From the NCBI GenBank assembly GCA_015231885.1, contig JADGAT010000010.1:1-64000 (forward strand): a DNA stretch of 64,000 bases, read 5' to 3'. Below, one piece after another: positions 9,477 to 19,587 of this stretch (position 1 is the stretch's first letter; the number at the start of each line of letters is the position of its first letter). The DNA comes from SAR324 cluster bacterium. Lineage in GTDB: Bacteria; SAR324; NAC60-12. Both the position numbers and the translations under genes were made by a program. The notes beneath the pieces were generated by a model. That model ran no database searches. It saw only the letters and a list, made by a program, of their open reading frames with translations, and was not told the DNA's origin.

Positions 9477-10568
9477 ATGAATGAACAAATGAAACAGAGA
9501 GGCCTTTTATTATTAACCGGCCTGCTCATGCTGGCAGGCTTCAGTCACATTCATGCTGCCGATTGGTATCCCCTTCAGGTGGATATCTGGGACCCTCCTT
9601 TCAATAATGACCTCAAACGGAGAAGCGATACATACACTCCTGTGGAGAAGGCAAATCGTCCCTGGAAAATTTGTGTTTCCATCCCCCACCTGAAAGATGC
9701 TTTCTGGACAACGGTCAATTTTGCCCTGTTTGATGAGGCAAAGCGATTGGGAGTTCGTCTTCGGATTAAAGAAGCAGGAGGTTATGACAAACTGGACATC
9801 CAGTTGGAGCAGATACAGTCCTGCATGGATACCGGAGCCGATGGTTTAATCGTAGGAGGCATCACTTCTGATGGACTCAACGTCCTGGTCGAAGGCTATC
9901 TTGCTCAAAAAAAACCGGTAATCGATTTAATCAATTCGATCTCCGCTAAAGGCATTACGGCTCGTGCCGCAGGAACTTATTGGGAAAATGGCAATCAAGC
10001 AGGAAAATATCTCAAAAAAGTTACTTCGGGAAACCCAGCAAAAGTTCTCTGGTTCCCAGGCCCCAAAGGTCCAGCCTGGTCCAAAGCCAGCGACCAGGGA
10101 TTTCGGAAAGCGCTTTTAGAAAGTGACATTGAAATCATGGAAACAGGTTGGGGAGACACAGGCCATGCAAAGCAGGCCGCTCTCATCGAAGCAGCTCTGA
10201 GCCGTCACCCTGATGTGAATTACGTGGTTGGAACAGCGGTTAGCGCCGAAGCCGCAGTGCATGTCCTTCGTAAACGGGGTCTGGCAAAAAAAATCAAAGT
10301 GATGTCCTACTACTATTCTCCTGGTGTGCATCGGGGTATTCGCCGTGGTCACATCATGGCCTCCCCCACTGACAAACAAGGACTGCAAGCACGATTGGCC
10401 ATGGATATCATTGTTCGCGCTTTGGAAGGGAAGCCTTACCTGAAGCATGTGGGATCTAAAGTTGAGATTGTAAATCAACAAAATTTACGCAATTTCGATG
10501 AAACCTCATCCATTCCTCCACGAGGCTTTCGGCCTGTATTCAGTGTTGATGATTGGGTTGCCAACTGA
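9477..10568 (+). CDS. TorT-like periplasmic sensor-binding protein
   Basis: A periplasmic binding protein of the type I fold, close to TorT, the protein that presents trimethylamine N-oxide to the sensor kinase TorS. The signal peptide ends near HIHAADW. The mature start [13 protein letters not shown] and the segment [26 protein letters not shown] are characteristic. The frame extends to a TTG at 9453; ATG 9477 (or 9489) gives the better signal peptide. Its TGA overlaps the ATG of the next gene, a hybrid sensor kinase, so the two are translationally coupled. This is the TorT/TorS arrangement. TMAO as ligand is not demonstrated, and no TMAO reductase is nearby. Confidence 0.85.
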   Translation: MNEQMKQRGLLLLTGLLMLAGFSHIHAADWYPLQVDIWDPPFNNDLKRRSDTYTPVEKANRPWKICVSIPHLKDAFWTTVNFALFDEAKRLGVRLRIKEAGGYDKLDIQLEQIQSCMDTGADGLIVGGITSDGLNVLVEGYLAQKKPVIDLINSISAKGITARAAGTYWENGNQAGKYLKKVTSGNPAKVLWFPGPKGPAWSKASDQGFRKALLESDIEIMETGWGDTGHAKQAALIEAALSRHPDVNYVVGTAVSAEAAVHVLRKRGLAKKIKVMSYYYSPGVHRGIRRGHIMASPTDKQGLQARLAMDIIVRALEGKPYLKHVGSKVEIVNQQNLRNFDETSSIPPRGFRPVFSVDDWVAN

Positions 10569-13500
10569 TGAAAAATACACTTCCAAACTCTAGTATTTCT
10601 TGGTTTCGATGGATTTCTCCCGCATTGATCCTGCTGTTTGGAATTGTTGGTACCATCGTACTGAGCAACACCTTCCGGCAAGATGCAATCGTTAATTGGG
10701 AGACCAATGCCAGGCAGTCCGCCCAATCGCTTTCCGCAACGTTCCTTGGCTGGCTGGAGGAAAGTTACGCTCCTATTTCCGGGATAGCAACCCTGTATGA
10801 AAATTCAAACACAGTCACCGAAGATGAATTTTTTAATGCTTACGATGCCTTAGAGTCCCGAGCGACCGCATTTTTTCTGGACACCATCGCAATCCTTCAA
10901 CCCGATGATAGCAGAGAATTCGCTAAGGACTGGAAGGTGGTGGTATCGTCTGAATCAGATGAATTTCTGATACCCGATCACAACATTTCACAAATCCCGG
11001 AATTGGTCATTACACTGGAATCCGCTTTAGAACGCTATGGCAGATTGGTATTAGGCACTCCGCTGCACAACGCCCAGAATCAATCTATATCCGTCGTGGC
11101 CTTAGTCACCAATACCCCTTCAGGACCCATTGCAACGGTAGGACTGTTGAACTATCACACATTGATGGAAGGATTGTTTTCCGTCCACACCCCGGTCGGA
11201 ATGCACCTGAAAGTAGCGGGACGTTTTCCTCAAAAGCACGATCGGGGTGAGCTGGAGCCAGTCATAACTCCACTGCTCAAAAACCCTCTTTTTGTAACAA
11301 CCACACAGACTATCAGTGCTGAGGCAGAATTGAGCATTACATGGTGGTTCGACACTCAATTTGCTGGCGGTCCGAGCCAATCGCTGGCTCAGGCCACTCT
11401 CTGGTCAGGCATCGCCATTACTATCTTGATCACACTGTTTATTTCTGTACTCATTGCAAGAAACCGGGAAATCTCCCGCAGGGTAGAAGAAACCACCGCA
11501 GAGATTACAGCTAGTGCTGATCGTTTTAGAGTGTTGTTTGACAATTCTGCAGATCCTTACCTGATTCTTGAGAATGATCGTTTCATCAGCTGCAACCAGG
11601 CGGCTGTCAACTTGCTGCAATACCAGGATAAAAAAGAGTTGCTGGGACGGAAACCTGTAGAACTTTCTCCTGAATTTCAGCCGGATGGAAAGCCTTCTCA
11701 AGAAAAGGAAGAAAAAATGATTGAGAAGGCATTTCAGCAAGGTACCCATAGTTTTGACTGGATTCATTTGACAAAAAATGGAGAAGCCATTCCAATGGAA
11801 GTGACTCTCACTCCAATTGCTCTGGAAGGCAGACAAGTTTTACTAACCGTTTGGCACGATCTGACAAAGCGTAAAGCAATGGAAAAAGCTTTGCGGAGCA
11901 GTGAAGAACAACTCAAGTATGCATTAGAAGCCACTGGCGAAGGAATTTGGGACTGGCAAATTGACACAGGACGGGTTCAACACAACCACCGCTGGTGTGA
12001 AATGCTGGGGTATGGTGATGAATATCTGGAGCACGATATGGAGTTTTTTGGCAAAGTGCTCCATCCCGAAGACAAGGACATGGTTTTTGAAAAAGTGACC
12101 CAGAGCCTGGAAAACGATGAGATTTATCACAGTATCCACAGGATGATTACTGCTGACAATTCCGTCATCTGGGTAGAAGACAGAAGCAAAGTTGTTCAAA
12201 GAGATGATCAAGGAGCACCGCAGCGGATGGTCGGGAGTATTGCAGATGTGACCCAACGTAAAGAGATGGAAATCGAGCTTTTAAATGCCAAAGCCGAAGC
12301 AGAATCTGCCACTCAAGCTAAAAGTGATTTCTTAGCCAACATGAGTCATGAAATCCGCACTCCGATGAACGCCATCATGGGAATGACCCATTTGGCCCTG
12401 CAAACCGAACTGACACCAAAACAGCAGGATTACCTGAACAAAGTCCATAACTCGGCCAATTCACTGCTTGGCATCATCAATGACATCCTGGATTTTTCCA
12501 AAATAGAAGCCGGAAAATTGAATATGGAACAGGTGGATTTCAATTTGGATGATGTGCTAGCCAATGTCACGAATTTGATTGCAGCAAAATCCCATGAGAA
12601 AGAGTTGGAATTGCTCATCCAAAGTTCATCAGATCTTCCACGTTTTCTCATCGGCGATCCGCTGCGGCTGGGACAAGTCTTGATCAACCTGACCAGCAAT
12701 GCTGTTAAATTTACAGAAAAAGGAGAAATTCTAATCTCCATCGAACCGATCAAACAGGAAAAAGAAGGCATCGCCCTTCAATTTACTGTCAAAGATACAG
12801 GAATTGGGTTGACCCAAGAACAGATAAAAAAATTGTTTCAGGAATTTTCTCAGGCTGATACGTCCACTACTCGTAAATTTGGCGGAACCGGATTGGGTTT
12901 GACCATCAGCAAGCGCCTTGTCGAAATGATGGATGGAAAAATATGGGTCGAAAGTGAGCCTGGCAAAGGCAGTTCCTTTATTTTTTCTGCAGTTTTCGGG
13001 AAGCAGGAACACAAAAAAGAAATTCAACGGCCACTTGCTGAAGAACTCAAAGGTTTGCGTGTGCTGGTGGTAGACGATAATGAAACGTCCCGGCAGATAT
13101 TTCAGGAAATTCTGGAATCTTTTTCTTTCGAAATTGCGATGGCCTATACCGGAGGCAAGGCTTTGGACGCACTGACTTCAGCACAGAAACCCTTTGATCT
13201 GGTCATCATGGATTGGAAAATGCCGGGAATGGACGGAATGGAAACCAGCCGACAAATTAGCAACCATTTGAATCTGCCGCAAATTCCTAAAATCATCATG
13301 TGCACTTCCTATGGCAGAGAAGAAGTGATACACCAGGCAAAAGAAACAGGCATCAATGGTTTTCTAATGAAGCCGGTAAATCCTTCGGTGATGCTCGATA
13401 CCATCCTTGAAGTCTTTGGGAAGGAACCTTCCGACACGATGGTACAACGAGTGAAAAAAAATGATGACGTGGAGGAACTGGACAACATTCGAGGAGCCAG

Positions 13501-14548
13501 GATTTTGCTGGTGGAAGACAACGAAATCAATCAGCAAATTGCTAAAGAACTGCTGGAAGGAGCCGGATTTTTTGTTGAGATTGCTAATAATGGCAAAGAA
13601 GGAGTGGAAATGGCCAGTCTTGACTACGATGTGGTGTTGATGGATATTCAGATGCCAATCATGGATGGATACGGAGCCACTCACTCAATTCGCAATAAAC
13701 CTGAATTCAAGGATTTGCCTATCTTGGCCATGACGGCCAATGCCATGGTTACAGACCGTGACAAAGTTCTTGCCGCAGGCATGAATGCCCATATCACCAA
13801 ACCCATTGATCCCCGGCAGTTATTTGCGGCTCTGGTTGAATGGATCAAACCCGGAGAAAGGATACTACCCGATCATTACACCATACCAGACAAATCGACA
13901 AATTCCTCCTTAACAGAGAAGGGTTTACTTCCCGAAGAACTTCCCGGACTGCAAATAAAAACTGGATTAATCCGAGTAGGCGGCAATCAAAAAACCTATT
14001 TGGATATTTTAAAAATGTTCCAGAAAAACCAAGGACAGGCCATCCAGGAAATCCAAAACTCTTTGCAGAATCAGAAGATCGAGCAGGCCGTCCGACAGGC
14101 CCACACACTCAAAGGAGTAGCCGGCAACATCGGTGCCATGGAGCTGTACGAAACAGCGAAGCAACTGGAGACGGACATCCGGGAAAAAGAAAACAAAATT
14201 CCCGAAGCGTTGCTCACTTCGACCCACATTCATTTGCAACAAACCTGTGCTTCCATTGAGGCTCTATTGCCAGTTCCACAGAAACAAGAATCAACATCTG
14301 CCCACTCTGCTGATCCAGATAAAGTAGAGCAACTATTCAATGAACTGAGGGAACTGCTGGAGGAAAATGATACCGATGCTTTGGGTGTCCTGGAAGAGCT
14401 GCAGGAACTGCTGCAGGGAAGCGAAGCCGGGCCAAAGCTTGAAAAACTGGGAGACTTGATCAATGAGTTCCATTTCCATGAAGCCATCGAGCATGTAGAG
14501 GAAACTGAAAAAACATGGAGAAACAGCTTCCAATCCCTGAATATCTGA
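10568..14548 (+). CDS. Hybrid sensor histidine kinase with PAS, two REC, Hpt
   Basis: A 1326-residue phosphorelay kinase in the inner membrane. In order: a membrane helix near residues 14-33, a periplasmic region of about 250 residues that resembles a CHASE sensor, a second helix near 280-300, two PAS domains (about 320-570), HisKA with [12 protein letters not shown] (His near 594), HATPase ([12 protein letters not shown]), two receiver domains ([10 protein letters not shown] near 882; [10 protein letters not shown] near 1025) and a C-terminal Hpt (AHTLKGVAG, His near 1178). ATG 10568 overlaps the TorT-like stop codon as TGATG. The earlier frame start at 10553 is a TTG inside the upstream gene. 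Presumably it reads the state of the TorT-like protein. Confidence 0.9.
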   Translation: MKNTLPNSSISWFRWISPALILLFGIVGTIVLSNTFRQDAIVNWETNARQSAQSLSATFLGWLEESYAPISGIATLYENSNTVTEDEFFNAYDALESRATAFFLDTIAILQPDDSREFAKDWKVVVSSESDEFLIPDHNISQIPELVITLESALERYGRLVLGTPLHNAQNQSISVVALVTNTPSGPIATVGLLNYHTLMEGLFSVHTPVGMHLKVAGRFPQKHDRGELEPVITPLLKNPLFVTTTQTISAEAELSITWWFDTQFAGGPSQSLAQATLWSGIAITILITLFISVLIARNREISRRVEETTAEITASADRFRVLFDNSADPYLILENDRFISCNQAAVNLLQYQDKKELLGRKPVELSPEFQPDGKPSQEKEEKMIEKAFQQGTHSFDWIHLTKNGEAIPMEVTLTPIALEGRQVLLTVWHDLTKRKAMEKALRSSEEQLKYALEATGEGIWDWQIDTGRVQHNHRWCEMLGYGDEYLEHDMEFFGKVLHPEDKDMVFEKVTQSLENDEIYHSIHRMITADNSVIWVEDRSKVVQRDDQGAPQRMVGSIADVTQRKEMEIELLNAKAEAESATQAKSDFLANMSHEIRTPMNAIMGMTHLALQTELTPKQQDYLNKVHNSANSLLGIINDILDFSKIEAGKLNMEQVDFNLDDVLANVTNLIAAKSHEKELELLIQSSSDLPRFLIGDPLRLGQVLINLTSNAVKFTEKGEILISIEPIKQEKEGIALQFTVKDTGIGLTQEQIKKLFQEFSQADTSTTRKFGGTGLGLTISKRLVEMMDGKIWVESEPGKGSSFIFSAVFGKQEHKKEIQRPLAEELKGLRVLVVDDNETSRQIFQEILESFSFEIAMAYTGGKALDALTSAQKPFDLVIMDWKMPGMDGMETSRQISNHLNLPQIPKIIMCTSYGREEVIHQAKETGINGFLMKPVNPSVMLDTILEVFGKEPSDTMVQRVKKNDDVEELDNIRGARILLVEDNEINQQIAKELLEGAGFFVEIANNGKEGVEMASLDYDVVLMDIQMPIMDGYGATHSIRNKPEFKDLPILAMTANAMVTDRDKVLAAGMNAHITKPIDPRQLFAALVEWIKPGERILPDHYTIPDKSTNSSLTEKGLLPEELPGLQIKTGLIRVGGNQKTYLDILKMFQKNQGQAIQEIQNSLQNQKIEQAVRQAHTLKGVAGNIGAMELYETAKQLETDIREKENKIPEALLTSTHIHLQQTCASIEALLPVPQKQESTSAHSADPDKVEQLFNELRELLEENDTDALGVLEELQELLQGSEAGPKLEKLGDLINEFHFHEAIEHVEETEKTWRNSFQSLNI

Positions 14549-14625
14549 TTGGCTTCCCATTACAAAAGAGTAAGTTGTGTTTAGACAATTATTGAAGAAA
14601 AACAAAATTAATTATCAGATCGATC

Positions 14626-15960
14626 ATGAAAGCTAAACCAGTCATTTTGGTAGTGGATGACACACCAGAAAACATCCATGTAGTGATGGGGGTTTTAAAA
14701 GAAAAATACAAAGTGAAAGCCGAGGTTCGTGGTGCTTCTGCGCTGGAAGTTGCTTTGAAGAATCCTCCGGACTTGATTCTTCTAGATATCATGATGCCGG
14801 AAATGGATGGGTTTGAGACTTGTCAAAAATTGAAAGAATTTCCTGAGACACAGGACATTCCTATCATCTTTCTGACAGCAAAAGTAGAAACACAAGATAT
14901 TGTGAAAGGGTTTGAATTGGGGGCGGTTGACTATTTGACCAAACCCTTCAATCCGGCAGAACTGGAAGCTCGCATCCATACTCATCTTCAGTTGCAGATG
15001 GCTAGGGAACAGCTCGTCGAATCCGAAAAAATGGCAGCATTGGGACATTTGGTGGCAGGAATTGCTCATGAAATCAATACCCCGTTTGGTGCCATCAAAT
15101 CGTCAATCCATCATCTGGCAGGTTCAATATCAGATGTTTCCCATATCCCCAAGCTGGCACGCAGTCTTTCACCAGAATATCAGGGCTTGTTTTTCCAGCT
15201 GCTGGACGAAGCTACTGTCCTCCGTCCCCAGCTCAGCACACGAGAAGCAAGGCAACAGCGTCGAGCCATCAGCAGAAAACTGGAAACTCTAGAAATAACT
15301 AATGCGTCTGACCTGGCAGAAAAAATTGTTGACATTGGGATAGAAGAATTCGCCCCATACACTGATTTGCTCAAACACGACCTGTCCTTAGAATTATTTG
15401 GAATCGCACAAAACATCAGCCGGCAGCAGGAAATACATCAGGATATCACCACGTCCATTGAACGGGTCTCCAAGTTGATTTTTGCCCTAAAAAGTTATGC
15501 CGGAGAAGAGTTAAACGTTGGGCAGAAAACACAAATAGCAATTGAGAATACCATCGAAACTGTGCTAACCCTATATCATTCTCAAATTCAGCAAGGAGTG
15601 GAGGTCATCAGACAATTTGAATCCGTTCCTCTCATGAATGGCTGTGAAGAAGAATTGGTTCAGGTTTGGACCAACCTGATTCATAACAGTCTTCAGGCAA
15701 TGTGTTATCGTGGGACCCTTGAAATTCAGATATCGTCCCAGGACTCCACCATTTCTGTTGATATCATCGACAGTGGCCATGGCATTCCTGAAGATATTCA
15801 GGAACAGGTCTTCAATCCTTTTTACACAACCAAACCGCCAGGGGAAGGTGCGGGTTTAGGATTAGATATTACCCAGCGTATTGTTACTAAGCACAAAGGC
15901 AAAATACAGTTCGAAAGTCAGGCAGGCAAAACCCGGTTTACTGTCACCCTGCCCTGCTGA
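14626..15960 (+). CDS. Response regulator-histidine kinase fusion
   Basis: A soluble 444-residue protein with an N-terminal receiver domain (LILLDIMMPEMDG, phospho-Asp near 53, DYLTKPF) followed by a histidine kinase. The H-box is GHLVAGIAHEINTPFGAI (His near 149), the N-box NLIHNSLQAM, and the G-boxes DSGHGIPEDI and GAGLGLDITQRI. A long helical segment of about 150 residues separates H-box and ATPase, longer than usual. It has no membrane segment. It lies 77 bp after the hybrid kinase and 27 bp before the cyclase gene, so it is probably an intermediate in the same relay. Confidence 0.88.
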   Translation: MKAKPVILVVDDTPENIHVVMGVLKEKYKVKAEVRGASALEVALKNPPDLILLDIMMPEMDGFETCQKLKEFPETQDIPIIFLTAKVETQDIVKGFELGAVDYLTKPFNPAELEARIHTHLQLQMAREQLVESEKMAALGHLVAGIAHEINTPFGAIKSSIHHLAGSISDVSHIPKLARSLSPEYQGLFFQLLDEATVLRPQLSTREARQQRRAISRKLETLEITNASDLAEKIVDIGIEEFAPYTDLLKHDLSLELFGIAQNISRQQEIHQDITTSIERVSKLIFALKSYAGEELNVGQKTQIAIENTIETVLTLYHSQIQQGVEVIRQFESVPLMNGCEEELVQVWTNLIHNSLQAMCYRGTLEIQISSQDSTISVDIIDSGHGIPEDIQEQVFNPFYTTKPPGEGAGLGLDITQRIVTKHKGKIQFESQAGKTRFTVTLPC

Positions 15961-15987
15961 TTCGGTTCAAAAAACAAAAGGAGACGT

Positions 15988-17019
15988 ATGGACATGAAGC
16001 CAACGATTCTAGTCGTTGATGATGCACCAGAAAACCTGAAAATGCTGATGGGCATTTTAAAAGGAAACTACAAGGTAAAAGCAGTGCTCAGTGGAGAAGA
16101 AGCATTGGACACCGCATTTAAAAAGCCTCCAGATTTGATTTTGCTCGATATCATGATGCCGGGAATCGACGGATATGAAACATGCCAGCGCTTGAAGGCA
16201 AGCGAAACCACCCATGACCTGCCTGTTATCTTCCTCACGGCTAAAACAGAAGCCGATGATATTGTCAAAGGCTTCGATTTTGGAGCCATTGACTATGTGA
16301 TCAAACCATTCAATGCCTCAGAGTTGCTGGCACGGGTCAACACGCATCTGCAGCTTCGCGCCGCACAACAAAAGGTTGAACACCAGAAAGATCAGCTGGA
16401 AGGGTTGGCCAGTAAGCTTTCCAAATACCTGTCCCCCCAGGTTTACGAATCTATTTTTTCTGGAGAAAAAGATGTCAAAATCGAAACGGCCCGAAAAACA
16501 CTGACTATCTTTTTTTCTGATATCGTGGGCTTCACGCCCAAATCTGAAAGTATGGAGCACAACGAGTTGACAAAGTGGCTGAATCACTACCTCAATGAAA
16601 TGGCAAATATAGCCCTAAAGTATGAAGGCACCTTGGATAAATTCATGGGAGATGCCGTTATGATATTTTTTGGCGATCCCAAAACCCTGGGAGAAAAAGA
16701 AGATGCGATTCAATGTGTCCGCATGGCCAAAGAAATGATGGCTCGGGCCAATAAGTTAGGAGTTGATATCCGCATTGGCATCAATACTGGAGAATCCACC
16801 GTTGGTAATTTCGGCAGCGACACCCGCATGGAATACACCATCATCGGGCGTGCCGTTAATCTGGCGTCTCGGCTGGAACATGCAGGAAAGCCCGGAGGTA
16901 TTCTCATTTCCGATTCCACTTACGAAATCGTTAAGGATATCATATCCTGTGAACCCCATGGTTCAATTCAAGTCAAGGGAATTGATCACGGCATCATGAC
17001 CTACTGGGTTACTGCCTGA
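15988..17019 (+). CDS. Response regulator with class III adenylate/guanylate cyclase
   Basis: A 343-residue soluble output protein. Receiver domain: VVDDAPENLKML, LLDIMMPGIDG (Asp54), DYVIKPF. A short helical linker (YLSPQVYESIF) leads to a class III cyclase domain with metal Asp in FFSDIVGFT and GDAVMIFFGDP, and transition-state Asn and Arg in GRAVNLASRLE. The Lys in LDKFMGD is the residue usually associated with ATP, favouring adenylate cyclase; the usual Asp after IG is Arg here, as in many bacterial homologues. AAGGAGACGT precedes ATG 15988. As last gene of the relay operon it likely converts phosphorylation into cAMP. Confidence 0.88.
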   Translation: MDMKPTILVVDDAPENLKMLMGILKGNYKVKAVLSGEEALDTAFKKPPDLILLDIMMPGIDGYETCQRLKASETTHDLPVIFLTAKTEADDIVKGFDFGAIDYVIKPFNASELLARVNTHLQLRAAQQKVEHQKDQLEGLASKLSKYLSPQVYESIFSGEKDVKIETARKTLTIFFSDIVGFTPKSESMEHNELTKWLNHYLNEMANIALKYEGTLDKFMGDAVMIFFGDPKTLGEKEDAIQCVRMAKEMMARANKLGVDIRIGINTGESTVGNFGSDTRMEYTIIGRAVNLASRLEHAGKPGGILISDSTYEIVKDIISCEPHGSIQVKGIDHGIMTYWVTA

Positions 17020-17055
17020 AGTACCGATATATGATGCGAAGGAAAAAACCGATCC

Positions 17056-17583
17056 CTAGCCTCTCGATTTTATAAGCCCTTTCGAAGAGACTTCATCAAT
17101 CCTATGGCAAGATGAACGGAGTTTTTGATGCCTGGCAAGCAAACCGCTCAAGTCATTCATAAATTGCTGGAAAGAGGCACTGTTGGACACAGCAGCCCTG
17201 TTGAAAAGGGGGGTGTAGTTATCTTGAACGAGCACAGCAAAAGCATCATATTGCTGGTTAGAACAACCCATTAGACCAGCCATGGCCTCCAGATGTTTTC
17301 CTCTTCCAGCAGCAGCTTCTTCGGAAAGCAGCTGCCATTGTGCCACAAGATATTTTTTCTGAGTGACTTTCCAATATTCGGCAAAATCCCAGTTTTTGCA
17401 GCCTGAGGTTCCCGAAGTGCTGGCGAAAATGAAGGTTGGGGAAGACGTGACATCCACTGAGGACATACCCATGTCTTTTGTTGCAAATCCCATTGGTCCT
17501 CCTTCATGGCATGCCTTAGCATTGAAAGGGGACAAAAGTAAAATCATCAAGCTGCCCAAAATCCATTTTGAATGTTTTATCAT
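17056..17583 (-). CDS. DUF3015-family secreted protein, copy 1
   Basis: A small exported protein of unknown function. The signal peptide MIKHSKWILGSLMILLL... is followed by a mature start at ACHEG. The motif STSGTSGCKNWDFAEYW, which marks the DUF3015 family, lies near residues 60-75, and further cysteines (MGC, SSC) suggest disulfides. ATG 17583 was chosen; ATG 17595 is four codons upstream, and the frame continues artificially into the family B element that ends 8-20 bp upstream of these starts. It has a tandem paralogue at 17761-18273. The inserted element has probably displaced its original upstream signals. Confidence 0.75.
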   Translation of the reverse strand: MIKHSKWILGSLMILLLSPFNAKACHEGGPMGFATKDMGMSSVDVTSSPTFIFASTSGTSGCKNWDFAEYWKVTQKKYLVAQWQLLSEEAAAGRGKHLEAMAGLMGCSNQQYDAFAVLVQDNYTPLFNRAAVSNSASFQQFMNDLSGLLARHQKLRSSCHRIDEVSSKGLIKSRG

Positions 17584-17602
17584 TATTTTTTCCATAAAAT
17601 TA

Positions 17603-17760
17603 GGGTTCGTGCAGAAATAACGTTGACAAAGATGAGGAAGTATTTTTTCTTGGCTACAAGGCGTCTTCAATTGTGCATACTGTAGTATGTGCCTTTGAAG
17701 ACAACACCGTAGACGAGGAAAAAGACAAGTCATCTGTAAAGGTTATTTATGTACGGGCCC
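17603..17760 (-). mobile_element. MITE-like element family B, copy 2
   Basis: A 158-bp copy of the element at 1467-1624, inverted and about 98% identical by eye. Terminal repeats read GGGTTCGTGCAGAAATAAC at the left and GGGCCCGTACATAAATAAC inward from the right. It is flanked by TTA on both sides (17600-17602 and 17761-17763), a 3-bp target duplication. The right TTA is the complement of the TAA stop codon of the upstream DUF3015 gene, so insertion occurred exactly at that stop codon and preserved it. Confidence 0.85.
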
Positions 17761-18273
17761 TTAGCCAGAAGCATGGCAGGTTTGCTGCAACTGAGAATCT
17801 TGTGAAATCCATTGCTTCAATTGTTTAAGGAAGTGAGCCGCGTTTTCCGAATGAATGGTGCTCTTGAAGGGTTGAGCATCTAAAACATAATACTGCTTCA
17901 GCATCGTTGCAAATACAGGATAATCGGAAGCAGGGCATCCCATCAATTGCCCAAGGGTTTCTATATGAATACCATTTCCCTGGACGACTTCCTCCAAAAG
18001 AAGTCTATTGCTTCTAACAATGAATTGTTTTTGTTCATCTTCCAGGTATTGGGCGAAATCCCAATTTTTACAACCAGAGGTTCCTGAAGTAGAAGTAATG
18101 CTGTAGAACGGAGAAAACACTACGTCTACAGTTGACATGGCAGGGCTTCCGCTGGTGATCCCAAAATATTCTTTCTTATTGCAGTAAGCTCCTGCGGCAG
18201 AAGTCAATAAAAACAATAAACTGCAGAATAGAAGTAGTATCCGTATCTTATTATGTGTTTGCTGCATATCCAT
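17761..18273 (-). CDS. DUF3015-family secreted protein, copy 2
   Basis: A 170-residue exported protein of unknown function, paralogous to its downstream neighbour. The signal peptide ends near SAAGAYCNKKE. The shared core is MSTVDVVFSPFY followed by STSGTSGCKNWDFAQYLEDEQKQF, and both copies keep the later LMGC and a cysteine near the end. Its stop codon is the target duplication of the family B element that now separates the pair. A family A element ends 17 bp upstream of its start codon, so both flanks have been remodelled by small mobile elements. Confidence 0.75.
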   Translation of the reverse strand: MDMQQTHNKIRILLLFCSLLFLLTSAAGAYCNKKEYFGITSGSPAMSTVDVVFSPFYSITSTSGTSGCKNWDFAQYLEDEQKQFIVRSNRLLLEEVVQGNGIHIETLGQLMGCPASDYPVFATMLKQYYVLDAQPFKSTIHSENAAHFLKQLKQWISQDSQLQQTCHASG

Positions 18274-18289
18274 ATGTCCAGAATATTAA

Positions 18290-18444
18290 GGAATGTTCAA
18301 ACAATAGCTTAGCCAATCTACTTGTTTTCAACGATCTTCAGCGTTGCTTTACCGGTGACATAGCACAAGCTATGCGCTCGATAAAACGCTTTGAATCTTG
18401 ATGACAGTCCTGCATAATTTAGCATGTTATTATTTTTGCCTTCC
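18290..18444 (-). mobile_element. MITE-like element family A, copy 1
   Basis: A 155-bp copy in reverse orientation, flanked by TAA on both sides (18287-18289 and 18445-18447). Its outer end reads GGAATGTTCAAACAATAGC and its other end, inward, GGAAGGCAAAAATAATAAC. The centre holds the family hairpin around a GCATAGC...GCTATG core. It lies just upstream of the DUF3015 gene that starts at 18273. Confidence 0.82.
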
Positions 18445-18502
18445 TAACTGAAAATTATTTCTCTATTGCCATGATATTAGAGTCTCTGTTTGGGGAGATG
18501 GA

Positions 18503-19468
18503 TCAATCCTTATCGATTTCTTTTTGGATTTTAGTTTGCAGTTGTTGAGCAGGCTGTGATCCTCGTTGAATGGCTGCTTGACAAAAATGAAGGGCTTCTT
18601 CATAATTTTCTAATCGAAAATGTAATATTGCTAAATTGAGATAGCTGGGGGCGGCATTGGGTAATAACGTGGTCACCTTGGTAAAAGCTTCGATGGCTGC
18701 AAAAAAATCTTTTTGACTGGCAGCCGATAATCCGCGGTTGAAGTACTCATTGATGAGGTAATTCTGCTTATCTGCTGAAGTTTCATCTTCGGCTTTTGGA
18801 CTTTCCTCAGTCACTTGATTGTGAGTTTCCGGATTTACTGGAGTTTCTGCCTCAATACTTGTATTTGCTGTCACTATGGTTTCTTGGAGAGGATCCGAGC
18901 TTTCAGCCTCTTTTTCTTGATTTTCTGACTCATCAACAGACGCTTCATTTTCTGCAGTGGGGGGCTCTCTTTCTTCTATATCATGTTGCCCGGGTGATTC
19001 TTTCCGGTCTAGCGGGTCGGTGGTTGATGAAGGGGAAGGTACCGGTTTTTGTTCCTGTACCATTTTGCGTAAAGCACGATCTACTAAACGCTGCATTTCT
19101 TTATTGGTGTAGTCTATTTCTTCGTCTACGTCATCGGTAAAATCTTCTTCTGTTGAATCCCTTTGTCCAGTGGCTGTGCTCTCGGCCTCCTCTGCATCAT
19201 GGGTGGTATAGCCTGTAATATTTTGAGATTCGGGGGGAGCGATCAATTCCAGTTTTTTTTCTAATTCTAAAATGCGTTGGAAATCTCGTTTTTCACGCAA
19301 GAAAGAAAGTTTCTCTCTTTCCTGGCTCATCTCCAGTTGATGCTGCATTTGATTTCGGGCAACTTTCATATCGTCCACATATTGCAACAACATCTGATTT
19401 TGTTCTTTGTGGAGTTTTATTTGTTGTTTAAGCTCCCGAATTTTTTTTTGTGATTGATCAGCAGTCAT
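18503..19468 (-). CDS. Coiled-coil and TPR protein of unknown function
   Basis: A 321-residue soluble protein. Residues 1-85 are a predicted coiled coil (KKIRELKQQIKLHKEQNQM... and repeated Glu/Lys/Gln heptads). A long acidic, Glu/Ser/Thr-rich linker covers about 90-225, and TPR repeats occupy about 225-320 (YFNRGLSAASQKDFFAAIEA; APSYLNLAILHFRLENYEEA). ATG 19468 follows AGAGGATAAGCTTG. The codon before it in frame is TTG. No signal peptide or membrane helix is visible. A scaffold role is plausible, but no partner is evident; the gene stands between a family A element and pyrD. Confidence 0.7.
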   Translation of the reverse strand: MTADQSQKKIRELKQQIKLHKEQNQMLLQYVDDMKVARNQMQHQLEMSQEREKLSFLREKRDFQRILELEKKLELIAPPESQNITGYTTHDAEEAESTATGQRDSTEEDFTDDVDEEIDYTNKEMQRLVDRALRKMVQEQKPVPSPSSTTDPLDRKESPGQHDIEEREPPTAENEASVDESENQEKEAESSDPLQETIVTANTSIEAETPVNPETHNQVTEESPKAEDETSADKQNYLINEYFNRGLSAASQKDFFAAIEAFTKVTTLLPNAAPSYLNLAILHFRLENYEEALHFCQAAIQRGSQPAQQLQTKIQKEIDKD

Positions 19469-19587
19469 CAAGCTTATCCTCTTATAGTGGTGTGAATTTT
19501 TACACAGGCTTTATGTCTATATTCCCTTGTTTTCTCAAGCAAAATCAAGACCACCAGGAGCTTCTTCTGAAAATACTTCCAATCGGA

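Noticed and set aside
17584..17733. N-terminal extension of the DUF3015 protein
   Set aside because: The extra 50 residues come almost wholly from the mobile element and hide the signal peptide.
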